Shown: piece by piece, positions 24,470 to 33,082 of the stretch
Numbering within the stretch: the first letter of the stretch is position 1
How the letters are laid out: the number at the start of each line of letters is the position of its first letter
Translations under genes and position numbers: made by a program
Assembly (NCBI GenBank): GCA_013201395.1
Contig: JABMJD010000023.1
Location: forward strand, 1-33,082
From: Candidatus Syntrophopropionicum ammoniitolerans
GTDB taxonomy: Bacteria > Bacillota > Desulfotomaculia > Desulfotomaculales > Pelotomaculaceae
Direction: 5' to 3'
DNA: 33,082 nucleotides
The notes under the pieces: generated by a model
The model's input: the letters and a program-made list of their open reading frames with translations, nothing else
Told to the model about the DNA's origin: nothing
Databases searched by the model: none

Positions 24470-25705
24470 TTATTTCCCGTAAAGCCTGAGGTCATGGATC
24501 GCGTTACTGCCGGCAACCAAATGCAGCATCCACTGGGTCATAGAAACAGCTGTAAACAGGCTGGCCACAACACCGATGGACAGGGTGATGCCGAAACCCT
24601 TAATTGGCCCCGTGCCGAAATAGAACAAGATCACACCGGTAATCAGCGTGGTTACGTGGGAATCCAGGACAGCCACAAAAGCCCGTTTAAACCCGGCATC
24701 AATGGCCGAGCGGAGCGTCTTACCGGCCCACAGCTCTTCTTTTAATCGCTCAAATATGATAATGTTCGTGTCTACAGCCATACCCATGGACAAGAGGAAG
24801 CCGGCCACACCGGGCAAGGTCATGGTCACATTCAAGGCAGCAAACACCAAAAGGACTAAAAGTGTGTAAATGATCAAGGCCAGGATCGCCACCAGACCCG
24901 GGACACGATAATAACCGACCATAAATAAGGCAATGATAATTAAGCCAATCAGACCGGCATGAACGGACATATTCAGAGAGTCGGCGCCCAGGGTCGGCCC
25001 CACTGTCCTTTTCTCCATCACATCCATCTTCACCGGCAAAGCACCGGAACGAAGCAGCACAGCCACATTGTGCGCCTCCGGTAGTGATTCATAGGGTGAA
25101 ATCTGGGCCCGGCCGCTGGGAATAGCCTCCCGGATCATGGGCGACTGCACCTCAACCCCATCCAAAACAATGGAAAGGCGTTTGCCTACATTGGCTGCTG
25201 TAACCTCACCGAATATTTTGGCCCCGTCCGGTTCGAATTCCAAATTGACTTCCGCCTGGCCCGTTTGCGGGTTGGTGCTTTCTTTAGCAGTTTTTAGCTG
25301 CCTACCCGTAAGCACAGTCTGACCATCCTCTGTTTTAAACTCTAAAAACGCCGTTTTAATTAGATTATTAACAGCCTCGTCCGGGTCACTGATCCCGGCC
25401 AATTCGACAATAACCCGCCGAGATCCCTGCATCTGGATAATTGGTTCCGCTACACCGAAAGCGTTGACCCTGTTTTCGATAACGGCCATTGCTTGTTTTA
25501 CCCCGTCTTCAGTAACCGGCGCCTCTGGTGTATCCACGGCTTCCAGCACAACGTAAACGCCGCCCTTTAAATCCAGCCCCTGTTTAATTAAATTTGTAAA
25601 AGGTATCCAGTTCACCCCCGGCAGTACGGGACGGATGGCCAGAACACACATGATCGCCACCACTACCACGATACCCGCCAGTTTGAGGATTTTATCCCAT
25701 CTCAT
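24470..25705 (-). CDS. secD: Protein translocase subunit SecD
   Basis: A 411-residue partner of SecF, in the short form typical of Firmicutes. The N-terminal membrane helix (about 9-28) precedes GLDLKGGVYVVLE (43-55), the periplasmic-type domains and five C-terminal membrane segments. The signature GMAVDTNIIIFERLKEE is intact, with the conserved Asp. In the last loop the sequence reads DSHVTTLI, with His where related proteins have Asn. GGAGG precedes the ATG. The HD-domain gene ends 31 bases upstream. Confidence 0.96.
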   Translation of the reverse strand: MRWDKILKLAGIVVVVAIMCVLAIRPVLPGVNWIPFTNLIKQGLDLKGGVYVVLEAVDTPEAPVTEDGVKQAMAVIENRVNAFGVAEPIIQMQGSRRVIVELAGISDPDEAVNNLIKTAFLEFKTEDGQTVLTGRQLKTAKESTNPQTGQAEVNLEFEPDGAKIFGEVTAANVGKRLSIVLDGVEVQSPMIREAIPSGRAQISPYESLPEAHNVAVLLRSGALPVKMDVMEKRTVGPTLGADSLNMSVHAGLIGLIIIALFMVGYYRVPGLVAILALIIYTLLVLLVFAALNVTMTLPGVAGFLLSMGMAVDTNIIIFERLKEELWAGKTLRSAIDAGFKRAFVAVLDSHVTTLITGVILFYFGTGPIKGFGITLSIGVVASLFTAVSMTQWMLHLVAGSNAIHDLRLYGK

Positions 25706-25736
25706 CTCTGTTAAACCTCCATCAGCAAAACTTCAG

Positions 25737-26396
25737 CTACAATAATTTGGCGCCATTAATAACCAGCTCAAATTTACATTTAAGAAAGTTGGACGCTCTG
25801 CGGCACATCATCATCCGGCTTAAAAATATTTCAAAATATTCCATAACGGGGCAGATATCAATATCAATCGTCAACTCCATAGTAATCGTGCGCCTGTCAT
25901 CAGCAACCCAGAGAAAGGAATGTTCCACCGCATAGTTAACCCGGTCATGAATGTCAAAGGTGGCAAAATCCGTGTTGCGCACCCGGGAACGGTGCACATC
26001 TGATTTGTCGGCAATGATCAGCGCAGCCGCCACGCTATTTACGGCATGACCATACTGTTCCTCGTGATTGGCTATAGCGGAAATGATCGTCGCAATCTCG
26101 TCCGGATGCATACCCATCTGCATCAAGATGGGGTAAGCCAGGGTGGCACCGGTAATACCATGATCGGTGCGGCTGGCCACATTCCCGATGTCATGGATGT
26201 AGCCGGCAATAGCCGCCAATTCCGCCTGTCGATCCGAATAACCCAGCCGTTCCATAATGTTTCTGGCCACACTGGAAACAAGACTTACATGGCGGTAGCT
26301 GTGCTCAGTAAAACCCATCACACTCAAGTATTTGTTTCCCTTACGAATAAAGGCATCGATCACAGGATCCTTTTTTATATCCTCCAGGGTTACCAT
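25737..26396 (-). CDS. HD-domain metal-dependent phosphohydrolase
   Basis: A 219-residue protein with an HD domain over about residues 25-145: His from EHSYRHVSLV, the HD pair in AGYIHDIGN, downstream ANHEEQYGHA, and the last Asp in ADKSDVHRSRVR. All positions expected for a metal-dependent phosphohydrolase are present. The remaining C-terminal 75 residues contain ITMELTIDIDICPVMEYF and several Met and Cys residues. Substrates of such proteins are often nucleotides or cyclic dinucleotides, but none can be assigned. It lies between yajC and secD; I recall the same placement in related genomes but could not check. Confidence 0.85.
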   Translation of the reverse strand: MVTLEDIKKDPVIDAFIRKGNKYLSVMGFTEHSYRHVSLVSSVARNIMERLGYSDRQAELAAIAGYIHDIGNVASRTDHGITGATLAYPILMQMGMHPDEIATIISAIANHEEQYGHAVNSVAAALIIADKSDVHRSRVRNTDFATFDIHDRVNYAVEHSFLWVADDRRTITMELTIDIDICPVMEYFEIFLSRMMMCRRASNFLKCKFELVINGAKLL

Positions 26397-26515
26397 GTCT
26401 TTATAACTCCCTATTCAGGGAAATATTTCTCCCCCTCAATACACCTTTCTGGTGGATAATAATAATAACAAATAAAAAATAAAAAAACTACAAACCCAGC
26501 ATATTTAACTCAGTA

Positions 26516-26540
26516 AAAGGAGTAGAAATTCTACTCCTTT
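26516..26540 (-). terminator. Hairpin overlapping the end of yajC
   Basis: AAAGGAGTAGAA (26516-26527) pairs perfectly with TTCTACTCCTTT (26529-26540) around a single base. On the minus strand a short T run follows. The stem overlaps the yajC stop codon. Confidence 0.55.
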
Positions 26541-26835
26541 ATTTATCATCCGGTCCTCCATCTTCATGCTGATCCACAATCTGGGAAACTGCGGTTTTCA
26601 ACAATTCCATCCGCACTTTATCGGCTACCTCAAGGATTATGGATCTGTCCATGACCCTGACTACTGTTCCGTGAATTCCACCAATGGTGATCACTCTATC
26701 ATCCTGTTTAATACTCTTAACCATTTCATTGTGCTTTTTCTGACGCTGCTGCTGGGGCCGGATCATTAAGAAATATAATATAGCAAACAAACCGACTATG
26801 TACAGCAGGGATATCGCTTGGGGATTACTTCCCAC
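26539..26835 (-). CDS. yajC: Preprotein translocase accessory subunit YajC
   Basis: A short single-span membrane protein associated with SecDF. The hydrophobic helix ISLLYIVGLFAILYFLMIRP is followed by QQQRQKKHNEMVKSIKQDDRVITIGGIHGTV in pieces, the YajC hallmark (GDxVxTxGGIxGxV), here with D-R-V-I-T-I-G-G-I-H-G. The start is taken as GTG 26835, seven bases behind AAAGGAGGG; in-frame ATGs at 26853 and 26841 lie before or within that site. The neighbourhood of tgt upstream and secDF downstream is the usual order. Confidence 0.94.
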   Translation of the reverse strand: MGSNPQAISLLYIVGLFAILYFLMIRPQQQRQKKHNEMVKSIKQDDRVITIGGIHGTVVRVMDRSIILEVADKVRMELLKTAVSQIVDQHEDGGPDDK

Positions 26836-26930
26836 TACCATCCCTCCTTTCATTCTTTTTTATTTCTGCTACCGCCAGGTAAATTCCTTTTTTTTAGAGG
26901 ATTTTTATCACCCCTATTAGATAGCAAATA

Positions 26931-28043
<1,113 letters not shown>

Positions 28044-28083
28044 TTAACTCCTCCACATGTAGTTACAGCCGGGCCCATGTTTT

Positions 28084-29109
28084 TCATACAATCAACATGG
28101 CGTCTCCAAAACTAAAAAATCTATATCGGTATTGAACGGCCTCCTGGTAGGCGGCCATGATTTTTTCCCGCCCCGCCAGAGCGGATACCATCATCAGCAA
28201 GGTGGACTTGGGCAGGTGAAAATTGGTCACCAACCCATCGATCACCCTGAACCTATAGCCCGGGTAAATGAAAATATTAGTCCAGCCGGAACTGGGCTGC
28301 AGCCTGCCATTGCAGCCGGCGGCGCTCTCCAGGCAGCGGGTGGTGGTGGTACCCACAGCGATAATCCGGCCGCCGCACCTTCTGGCTTCGTCTATCACGG
28401 CCACTGTTTCCGCCGGCACCTCGTAATATTCTTCATGCATGTGGTGTTTGGTAATGTCCTCTTCCTTTACCGGCCGGAAGGTACCCAGCCCCACATGCAG
28501 CAGGATCGGTGCCACGGCTACTCCCATAGCCCTAATCCGGCCCAGCAGACCAGCCGTAAAATGAAGCCCGGCTGTGGGAGCCGCTGCCGATCCCGCCAGC
28601 CGGGCATAAACTGTCTGATAGCGCTCCTGATCCAGGAGAGGCTTTTTGATATACGGCGGCAGGGGCATAACCCCCACCTGATCCAACACCTCAGCAAAGG
28701 AACCTGTGAATTCCATTTCCGCTACCCGGCCGCCATATTCGGTATTATCTAGGATTCGGCAGGCCAGGAAATTATTTTTAAACACCAGCCGGGTACCGGG
28801 CCGGGCCTTTTTACCCGGTCGGACCAACACTTCCCAGCGCCTGGCATCCAATTGTTTCAATAATAACACTTCAACCCGAGCACCGGTGGCTTCCCGGTAA
28901 CCCATTAGCCGGGCGGGAATTACCTTGGTGTCATTTATAATCAGGGCATCCCCGGGCCGCAGATAGTCTGTCAGGTCGGAAAACTGGCGGTGTTCCAGGC
29001 CTGCTCTGTCCAACCGGACTACCATTAATCTGGATGAGTCCCTTTCGGCAACCGGATCCTGGGCAATCAATTCTTGTGGTAAATAATAATCAAAATCGGC
29101 AATATGCAC
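28084..29109 (-). CDS. queA: S-adenosylmethionine:tRNA ribosyltransferase-isomerase
   Basis: Transfers and isomerises the ribosyl part of AdoMet to preQ1 in tRNA, giving epoxyqueuosine. 341 residues from GTG 29109 ([19 protein letters not shown]), which fits the family length; GAGGAG lies 12 bases upstream. A longer frame to ATG 29175 overlaps the SpoIID-like gene. Motifs: [37 protein letters not shown] and [11 protein letters not shown]. Confidence 0.96.
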   Translation of the reverse strand: MHIADFDYYLPQELIAQDPVAERDSSRLMVVRLDRAGLEHRQFSDLTDYLRPGDALIINDTKVIPARLMGYREATGARVEVLLLKQLDARRWEVLVRPGKKARPGTRLVFKNNFLACRILDNTEYGGRVAEMEFTGSFAEVLDQVGVMPLPPYIKKPLLDQERYQTVYARLAGSAAAPTAGLHFTAGLLGRIRAMGVAVAPILLHVGLGTFRPVKEEDITKHHMHEEYYEVPAETVAVIDEARRCGGRIIAVGTTTTRCLESAAGCNGRLQPSSGWTNIFIYPGYRFRVIDGLVTNFHLPKSTLLMMVSALAGREKIMAAYQEAVQYRYRFFSFGDAMLIV

Positions 29110-29143
29110 CGGGTTAACTAGCTCCTCACATTCCCTTGTTGAC

Positions 29144-30529
29144 TTACCTGCGACCATAGTCCCCGGCAAGTTCAACCCCTGAATAGTAGTATTTCAGAAT
29201 ATCCTGGTATTTATAACCTTTCTCCGCCATGCCCCGGGCGCCGTACTGGGACATCCCCAGCCCGTGGCCCCAACCGCTGCCTTCAATTTCTACACCAGCC
29301 AGATTTTTATCCCGATCGTATTTCTTGGTCAAGCGGAAGAGGGAACTCTTCAAGTCCAGAGCAATACGCACGTTATCAGCATTGCTGATGACCACAGTGA
29401 CCGGTTTCTCCGACTCCCCTTTTCCAGTTATCTGTAGCTTCTTTACCCTCTCACCGGACTCAGTATAGGCCAGCTCCTTAATATCTTCAATTTCTGTAAA
29501 TTCATAACCGGCGGAGGACAGCTTCTTAATTAGCTGCTCAGTTGTATAATTAACATGCCAGTTGTAGTAAACATCGTTATAGTCATAGGGATCAGGTTTT
29601 GTCTGGATGTAGGATAAACTGTTGTTCCAAACATCTTCACTATTCTCTGTATAGCCACCGCTACAGGAGTGGAAAAATGCGGACACCATCCTATTGCCCT
29701 CCAGCATTACCATTCCCCTGGTCTCGTCTACCGCATTATTGGTTGCGGGTGATTCAGCATCATATCCCCCATAAACCTGGCTGGATACGTCACAACGCAC
29801 ATCAAATATCCCCCGGCTGGTTTGGGCACTTTCCAGGGCATAGTTGCGCGCTGCCACTGCCTGGGCCTTCAAGGCTTCCGGGTGCCAGTAGGATGGTATT
29901 TCCGCCGGTACCACACCACGCAGATAGTCCTCAATGTTCAACACATTAACAGCCGTTAGTACACCACCCTCCAGGGTAAACTCCATGTCGCCCCTGTACC
30001 TGACGGCAGCAGATGTGCTACTGCTGAGGGTAATCAGATTGAGAGTGTCGCTGCCGCCGGCCAGCTCCATGGTTTTATTGGCCGACCTGACTGTAGGGGC
30101 GCGGGAGGTATCCAAAGCCCTGACTCGGCCATCCCCATTAACTGCCTGGGATGTGGCCATGCCTTGTTCCGTTACACGACCGCTGCTGTTGACTATCGCC
30201 GCCCGGCAACTGGCTTCACGTACCAGTAATGGCCCCCTGGAGGCACCGTAATCGTAATCTGATCTTGTATCCGTCAATGTAAGACGATTTCCCTTTAAAG
30301 CTACCTGCATCTTTTCGCCTTGTTGTGGTACAGCCAGAACCTGGCCTGTGGTTTTGTCCACAACTTCATAATTACCCTTAATAGTAAAGAATAACTGATC
30401 GCTGTCCCCGGTCAGGGCTACACGGATATTACCGGCTGTATCAGCACCCGCCCCGTCAGTACATAAAAAAAAGCAGGACACAACCAGCAAAAACATACTC
30501 AGAATCCCAAAAACATAACGTGATCTCAT
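29144..30529 (-). CDS. SpoIID/LytB-domain protein
   Basis: A 461-residue exported protein. An N-terminal signal or anchor segment (about 7-29) is followed by a region of short beta-rich repeats, including [18 protein letters not shown] and related stretches, and then the SpoIID/LytB domain from about 185: [50 protein letters not shown] and the C-terminal [17 protein letters not shown]. SpoIID is a lytic transglycosylase acting on denuded glycan during engulfment. The longer N-terminal region suggests a SpoIID paralogue rather than SpoIID itself. GGAGGG precedes the ATG. Confidence 0.92.
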   Translation of the reverse strand: MRSRYVFGILSMFLLVVSCFFLCTDGAGADTAGNIRVALTGDSDQLFFTIKGNYEVVDKTTGQVLAVPQQGEKMQVALKGNRLTLTDTRSDYDYGASRGPLLVREASCRAAIVNSSGRVTEQGMATSQAVNGDGRVRALDTSRAPTVRSANKTMELAGGSDTLNLITLSSSTSAAVRYRGDMEFTLEGGVLTAVNVLNIEDYLRGVVPAEIPSYWHPEALKAQAVAARNYALESAQTSRGIFDVRCDVSSQVYGGYDAESPATNNAVDETRGMVMLEGNRMVSAFFHSCSGGYTENSEDVWNNSLSYIQTKPDPYDYNDVYYNWHVNYTTEQLIKKLSSAGYEFTEIEDIKELAYTESGERVKKLQITGKGESEKPVTVVISNADNVRIALDLKSSLFRLTKKYDRDKNLAGVEIEGSGWGHGLGMSQYGARGMAEKGYKYQDILKYYYSGVELAGDYGRR

Positions 30530-30606
30530 AAACTAACCCTCCAGGCATTAATGTCTCACCCGACAAAGATTCGGCGGATTAGCTAAATTTCCTTCTAAGA
30601 CTAAAA

Positions 30607-30640
30607 AAAACCGGATCATTTTTCCCTTACCGGCGGAAAA
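30607..30640 (-). terminator. Weak terminator after the DUF2905 gene
   Basis: A CCGG/CCGG stem with a long loop, followed by eight T on the minus strand. The stem is only four pairs by eye, so this is tentative. Confidence 0.3.
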
Positions 30641-30842
30641 TATTAATAATAATGGTCAGCAATATACTTAATATGATTCCAGTCATCACCGGGAAATAAA
30701 AACTGAAGTTCCTTTTTTGGATATAGATATCACCGGGTAGGCGCCCCAGCCCGAATAGCTTGCCTCCGGCCAGCATTATGCCCCCTAAAACCACCATGAT
30801 TAAACCAATAAACAGGAACATTTTGCCCAGGGATGCCCACAT
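30627..30842 (-). CDS. DUF2905 membrane protein
   Basis: A 71-residue protein starting at ATG 30842 (MWASLGKMFLFIGLIMVVLGG). The longer open frame upstream overlaps queH out of frame and is not used. Two membrane helices (about 7-27 and 50-68) flank the conserved loop GLGRLPGDIYIQKRNFSFYFP, shortened, which is the DUF2905 signature. The function is unknown. It begins seven bases after the queH stop and is co-transcribed with it. Confidence 0.9.
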   Translation of the reverse strand: MWASLGKMFLFIGLIMVVLGGIMLAGGKLFGLGRLPGDIYIQKRNFSFYFPVMTGIILSILLTIIINIFRR

Positions 30843-30849
30843 TAGCCGC

Positions 30850-31395
30850 TCACTTCCCCTTTTTTTTCTTTTTACAATAACGATCCATTTCACTGTAGAT
30901 GCAGCCGCAGTATTTCTGGCGGTACATATCCATTTTTCTAGATCTGGCTGTGGCCTCCCTATATCCCGGTCGGAAATCCGCATAATGAAATGGTACCTGG
31001 TGTTTGTTGGCGGCCTCCTGGCCAATTTCCCTGATCAATTCATGTTTTTGGTAGGGACTAACCAGCAGGGTGGTAGTAAAGCAATCAAAACCGCCCTCTT
31101 TTGCTGTCTTGGCAGCCTGCTCCAGCCGCATAGCGTAGCACATCCCGCAGCGGTTTGATTCCCGATAAACAGCACCACGAAGAAATTCTTCCAGGTGATA
31201 GCCGGGATCGATAATTGTCTCCATTTCAATTTCAGCAGCGTATTTTTCTAATGCCTCCAGCCGTTTTCTAAACTCAGTATAGGGGTGGATGTTGGGGTTA
31301 AAAAAATAACCGGTTACATCCAGACCCTTGCTCCTTAATAGTTCCACCGGATGGATGGAACAAGGAGCACAGCAGGCGTGCAGTAATATTTTCAT
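30850..31395 (-). CDS. queH: Epoxyqueuosine reductase QueH
   Basis: Catalyses the last step of queuosine synthesis, as a cobalamin-independent alternative to QueG. 181 residues with the DUF208 motifs: HACCAPCS at the N-terminus (Cys8, Cys9, Cys12), FFNPNIHPYTEF, NRCGMCYAMRLE (Cys83, Cys86), TTTLLVSPYQ, and YCGCIYSE near the C-terminus. These Cys residues hold the Fe-S cluster and a further metal in characterised members. The C-terminus is a poly-Lys tail. The ribosome-binding site is weak (AGGAAGTGAA, far upstream), and no promoter was recognised before the repeat region begins. Confidence 0.94.
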   Translation of the reverse strand: MKILLHACCAPCSIHPVELLRSKGLDVTGYFFNPNIHPYTEFRKRLEALEKYAAEIEMETIIDPGYHLEEFLRGAVYRESNRCGMCYAMRLEQAAKTAKEGGFDCFTTTLLVSPYQKHELIREIGQEAANKHQVPFHYADFRPGYREATARSRKMDMYRQKYCGCIYSEMDRYCKKKKKGK

Positions 31396-31632
31396 TAGTT
31401 AGATTCACTTCCTAAAAATAATCGGGGACATAACCCGGCGCTAAGATAATCGGGGACATAACCCGGCATCAAAGCCCAGCCCCAAACAGGGCTGTGTCCC
31501 CGTTCCCCTGTCCTAGTTCCTCAAGTCTGAACCCCCAACTTACAACGCATAATTTGGGGACATTCCTCCGACCACAAAGCCAATCCCCAAACAGAGCTGT
31601 GTCCCCGTTCCCCTGTCCTAGTCCCTCAAGTC

Positions 31633-32026
31633 TGTTCAGCCGGCTTACAAAGATGCATCAGCCAGGGACATTCCTCGGCGCTAAGATAATCGGGGACATA
31701 ACTCGGCTTCAAAGCCAATCCCCAAACAGAGCTGTGTCCCCGTTCCCCTGTCTGGGTAACTCATACGCATGCTAGTTTCTAAAAAAGAAACTACAAAGCC
31801 CGGCTCCTACAATCGGGGACATTCCTCCGACCACAAAGCCAATCCCCAAACAGAGGTGTGTCCCCATACCTCTGTCCTGGTTCCTCAGATCCGAACAACC
31901 AGCTTACAACACCGCCCCAAACAGCGGTCAGATCACTCTTCCAACCTTCCGCTTTCTGCCTTCTGCCTTCCGCTTTCCGCTTTCCACCCGGCCCTAAGGG
32001 AATACCTCAAAGAAAACCGTGTCCCC
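31633..32026. repeat. 394-bp perfect direct repeat, copy 1
   Basis: Identical over its whole length to 32165-32558, with no substitution or gap found by eye (offset 532). It contains two of the inverted-repeat elements and a pyrimidine-rich tract. Confidence 0.95.
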
Positions 32027-32153
32027 ATACCCCTGTCAGGCAACTCATACATTTAGGAGTTTCTAAGAAAGGGACTACAAAGCCTGGCCCCATTCCCCTG
32101 TCCTTGTAAAGCCTACCGGCACCACCAGTATTTGGTGGGACGAGGTACCTGTC
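32027..32153. repeat. 127-bp module, copy 1
   Basis: Aligns without gaps to 32902-33028 with only a few substitutions. It contains CCACCAGTATTTGGTGG, a short inverted repeat, near its right end (32121-32137), followed by GACGAGGTACCTGTC. Confidence 0.85.
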
Positions 32154-32164
32154 CCCCTGTCCCA

Positions 32165-32558
32165 TGTTCAGCCGGCTTACAAAGATGCATCAGCCAGGGA
32201 CATTCCTCGGCGCTAAGATAATCGGGGACATAACTCGGCTTCAAAGCCAATCCCCAAACAGAGCTGTGTCCCCGTTCCCCTGTCTGGGTAACTCATACGC
32301 ATGCTAGTTTCTAAAAAAGAAACTACAAAGCCCGGCTCCTACAATCGGGGACATTCCTCCGACCACAAAGCCAATCCCCAAACAGAGGTGTGTCCCCATA
32401 CCTCTGTCCTGGTTCCTCAGATCCGAACAACCAGCTTACAACACCGCCCCAAACAGCGGTCAGATCACTCTTCCAACCTTCCGCTTTCTGCCTTCTGCCT
32501 TCCGCTTTCCGCTTTCCACCCGGCCCTAAGGGAATACCTCAAAGAAAACCGTGTCCCC
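32165..32558. repeat. 394-bp perfect direct repeat, copy 2
   Basis: Exact copy of 31633-32026. A third, partial copy of the flanking sequence is present: 31608-31731 is identical to 32768-32891. Confidence 0.95.
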
Positions 32559-32901
32559 GTTCCCCTGTCTGGGTAACTCATACTCATGCGAGTTTCTAAA
32601 AAAGGAACTACAAAGCCTGGCTTCATTCCCCTGTCCCGGTATCTTGTTTGGGAACATCCCCAGACAATTAACCACCAACGACTAACGACCATTTATCCAC
32701 CAGCTTATATAATCTGGGGACATTCCTCCGACCACAAAACCAATCCCCAAATTGAGGTGTGTCCCCATTCCCCTGTCCTAGTCCCTCAAGTCTGTTCAGC
32801 CGGCTTACAAAGATGCATCAGCCAGGGACATTCCTCGGCGCTAAGATAATCGGGGACATAACTCGGCTTCAAAGCCAATCCCCAAACAGAGGTGTGTCCC
32901 C

Positions 32902-33028
32902 ATTCCCCTGTCAGGCAACTCATACATTTAGGAGTTTCTAAGAAAGGGACTACAAAGCCCGGCCCCATTCCCCTGTCCTCGTAAAGCCCGCCGGCATCAC
33001 CAGTATTTGGTGGGACGAGGTACCTGTC
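32902..33028. repeat. 127-bp module, copy 2, interrupted at its right end
   Basis: Same module as 32027-32153. Similarity stops abruptly after CCTGTC at 33028; the other copy continues with CCCCTGTCCC. Confidence 0.85.
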
Positions 33029-33082
33029 AGACTGTGTGAAAACCCCCGGATATACCGTGATGAACCCCTGAATATGGTATAA
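33029..33082. mobile_element. Possible end of an insertion element
   Basis: From the breakpoint at 33028 the sequence changes to AGACTGTGTGAAAACCCC and no longer resembles the repeats. Termini of the form CAGACTGTGTGAAAA are reminiscent of insertion-sequence inverted repeats. Only 54 bases are visible, so neither family nor extent can be stated. Confidence 0.35.

Larger units (their letters stand above)
31424..32901. repeat. Mosaic of GGGGACA...TGTCCCC inverted-repeat elements
   Basis: Eight related elements of 50-51 bp begin with GGGGACA and end with TGTCCCC: 31452-31501, 31556-31606, 31692-31741, 31815-31865, 32224-32273, 32347-32397, 32716-32766 and 32852-32901. Their interior shares AAAGCCAATCCCCAAACAGAG with variants, and they are usually followed by TTCCCCTGTC. 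A lone half-element is at 31424. Between them are shared spacers and two pyrimidine-rich tracts (31943-31986, 32475-32518). The GGGGACA ends resemble REP-type elements mobilised by RAYT transposases; no transposase gene is present here. Open frames in this region are by-products of the repeats. Confidence 0.8.

Noticed and set aside
30843-31025. N-terminal extension of the DUF2905 protein
   Set aside because: It overlaps queH in another frame, and the domain begins at the ATG at 30842.
31424-32901. CRISPR array in the repeat region
   Set aside because: Elements are themselves inverted repeats with unequal spacing, and the spacers are duplicated rather than unique.
31494-32941. Open frames of 60-95 codons in the repeat region, two of them nearly identical (from 31769 and 32301)
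   Set aside because: They follow from duplicated non-coding repeats, lack ribosome-binding sites and family-like sequence, and appear in several overlapping frames.

Overview
The window looks like a chromosomal segment of an endospore-forming Firmicute, most likely a Peptococcaceae/Desulfotomaculum-type clostridium. The reasons are a GerA-type germinant-receptor operon, SpoIID and YteA-like sporulation proteins, strong GGAGG ribosome-binding sites, many GTG and TTG starts, a hisS T-box leader, and the order recJ-apt-relA-dtd-hisS-aspS-(6S RNA)-rarA, which resembles the Bacillus subtilis locus. This placement is inferred from gene content; no search was run.

Layout. 1-3611 (+): the tail of a germinant-receptor operon (A subunit cut by the window edge, B permease, C lipoprotein, and a 58-residue two-helix protein), closed by a hairpin. 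3689-5400: a DUF2512 membrane protein (-), a TIM-barrel amidohydrolase (+) and a small Cys-motif protein (-). 5400-5946: no convincing gene, but a strong perfect hairpin and a degenerate array of hairpins lying downstream of rarA. 5947-8846 (-): rarA, trxA with its own promoter and terminator, a candidate 6S RNA, and a Fic-like protein. 8852-12291 (-): aspS and hisS behind a T-box leader, with fic at the 3' end of the operon. 12351-13345 (+): a DUF896 protein and a HAD phosphatase. 13366-20722 (-): recJ, apt, relA, dtd and two tandem paralogous metallo-beta-lactamase-fold hydrolases, apparently one transcription unit starting at a promoter that overlaps the upstream recJ reading frame. 20785-23391: a small winged-helix-like protein (-), a DUF151 nuclease-family protein (+), UspA (-), a YteA-like zinc-finger protein (-) and a DUF5665 membrane protein (-). 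23562-26835 (-): secF, secD, an HD-domain protein and yajC. 26931-31395 (-): tgt, queA, a SpoIID/LytB-domain protein, a DUF2905 protein and queH.

How the genes fit together. The minus-strand clusters are mostly housekeeping: tRNA charging (hisS, aspS) and proofreading (dtd), stringent response (relA), purine salvage (apt), recombination and fork repair (recJ, rarA), export (secD, secF, yajC) and queuosine synthesis (tgt, queA, queH).

31396-33082 carries no believable gene. It is a mosaic of GGGGACA...TGTCCCC inverted-repeat elements, including a perfect 394-bp direct duplication, and it ends in what looks like the edge of an insertion. The least-explained structures are the hairpin array at 5505-5890, this repeat mosaic, the candidate 6S RNA, and the unlisted small gene behind the germination operon.
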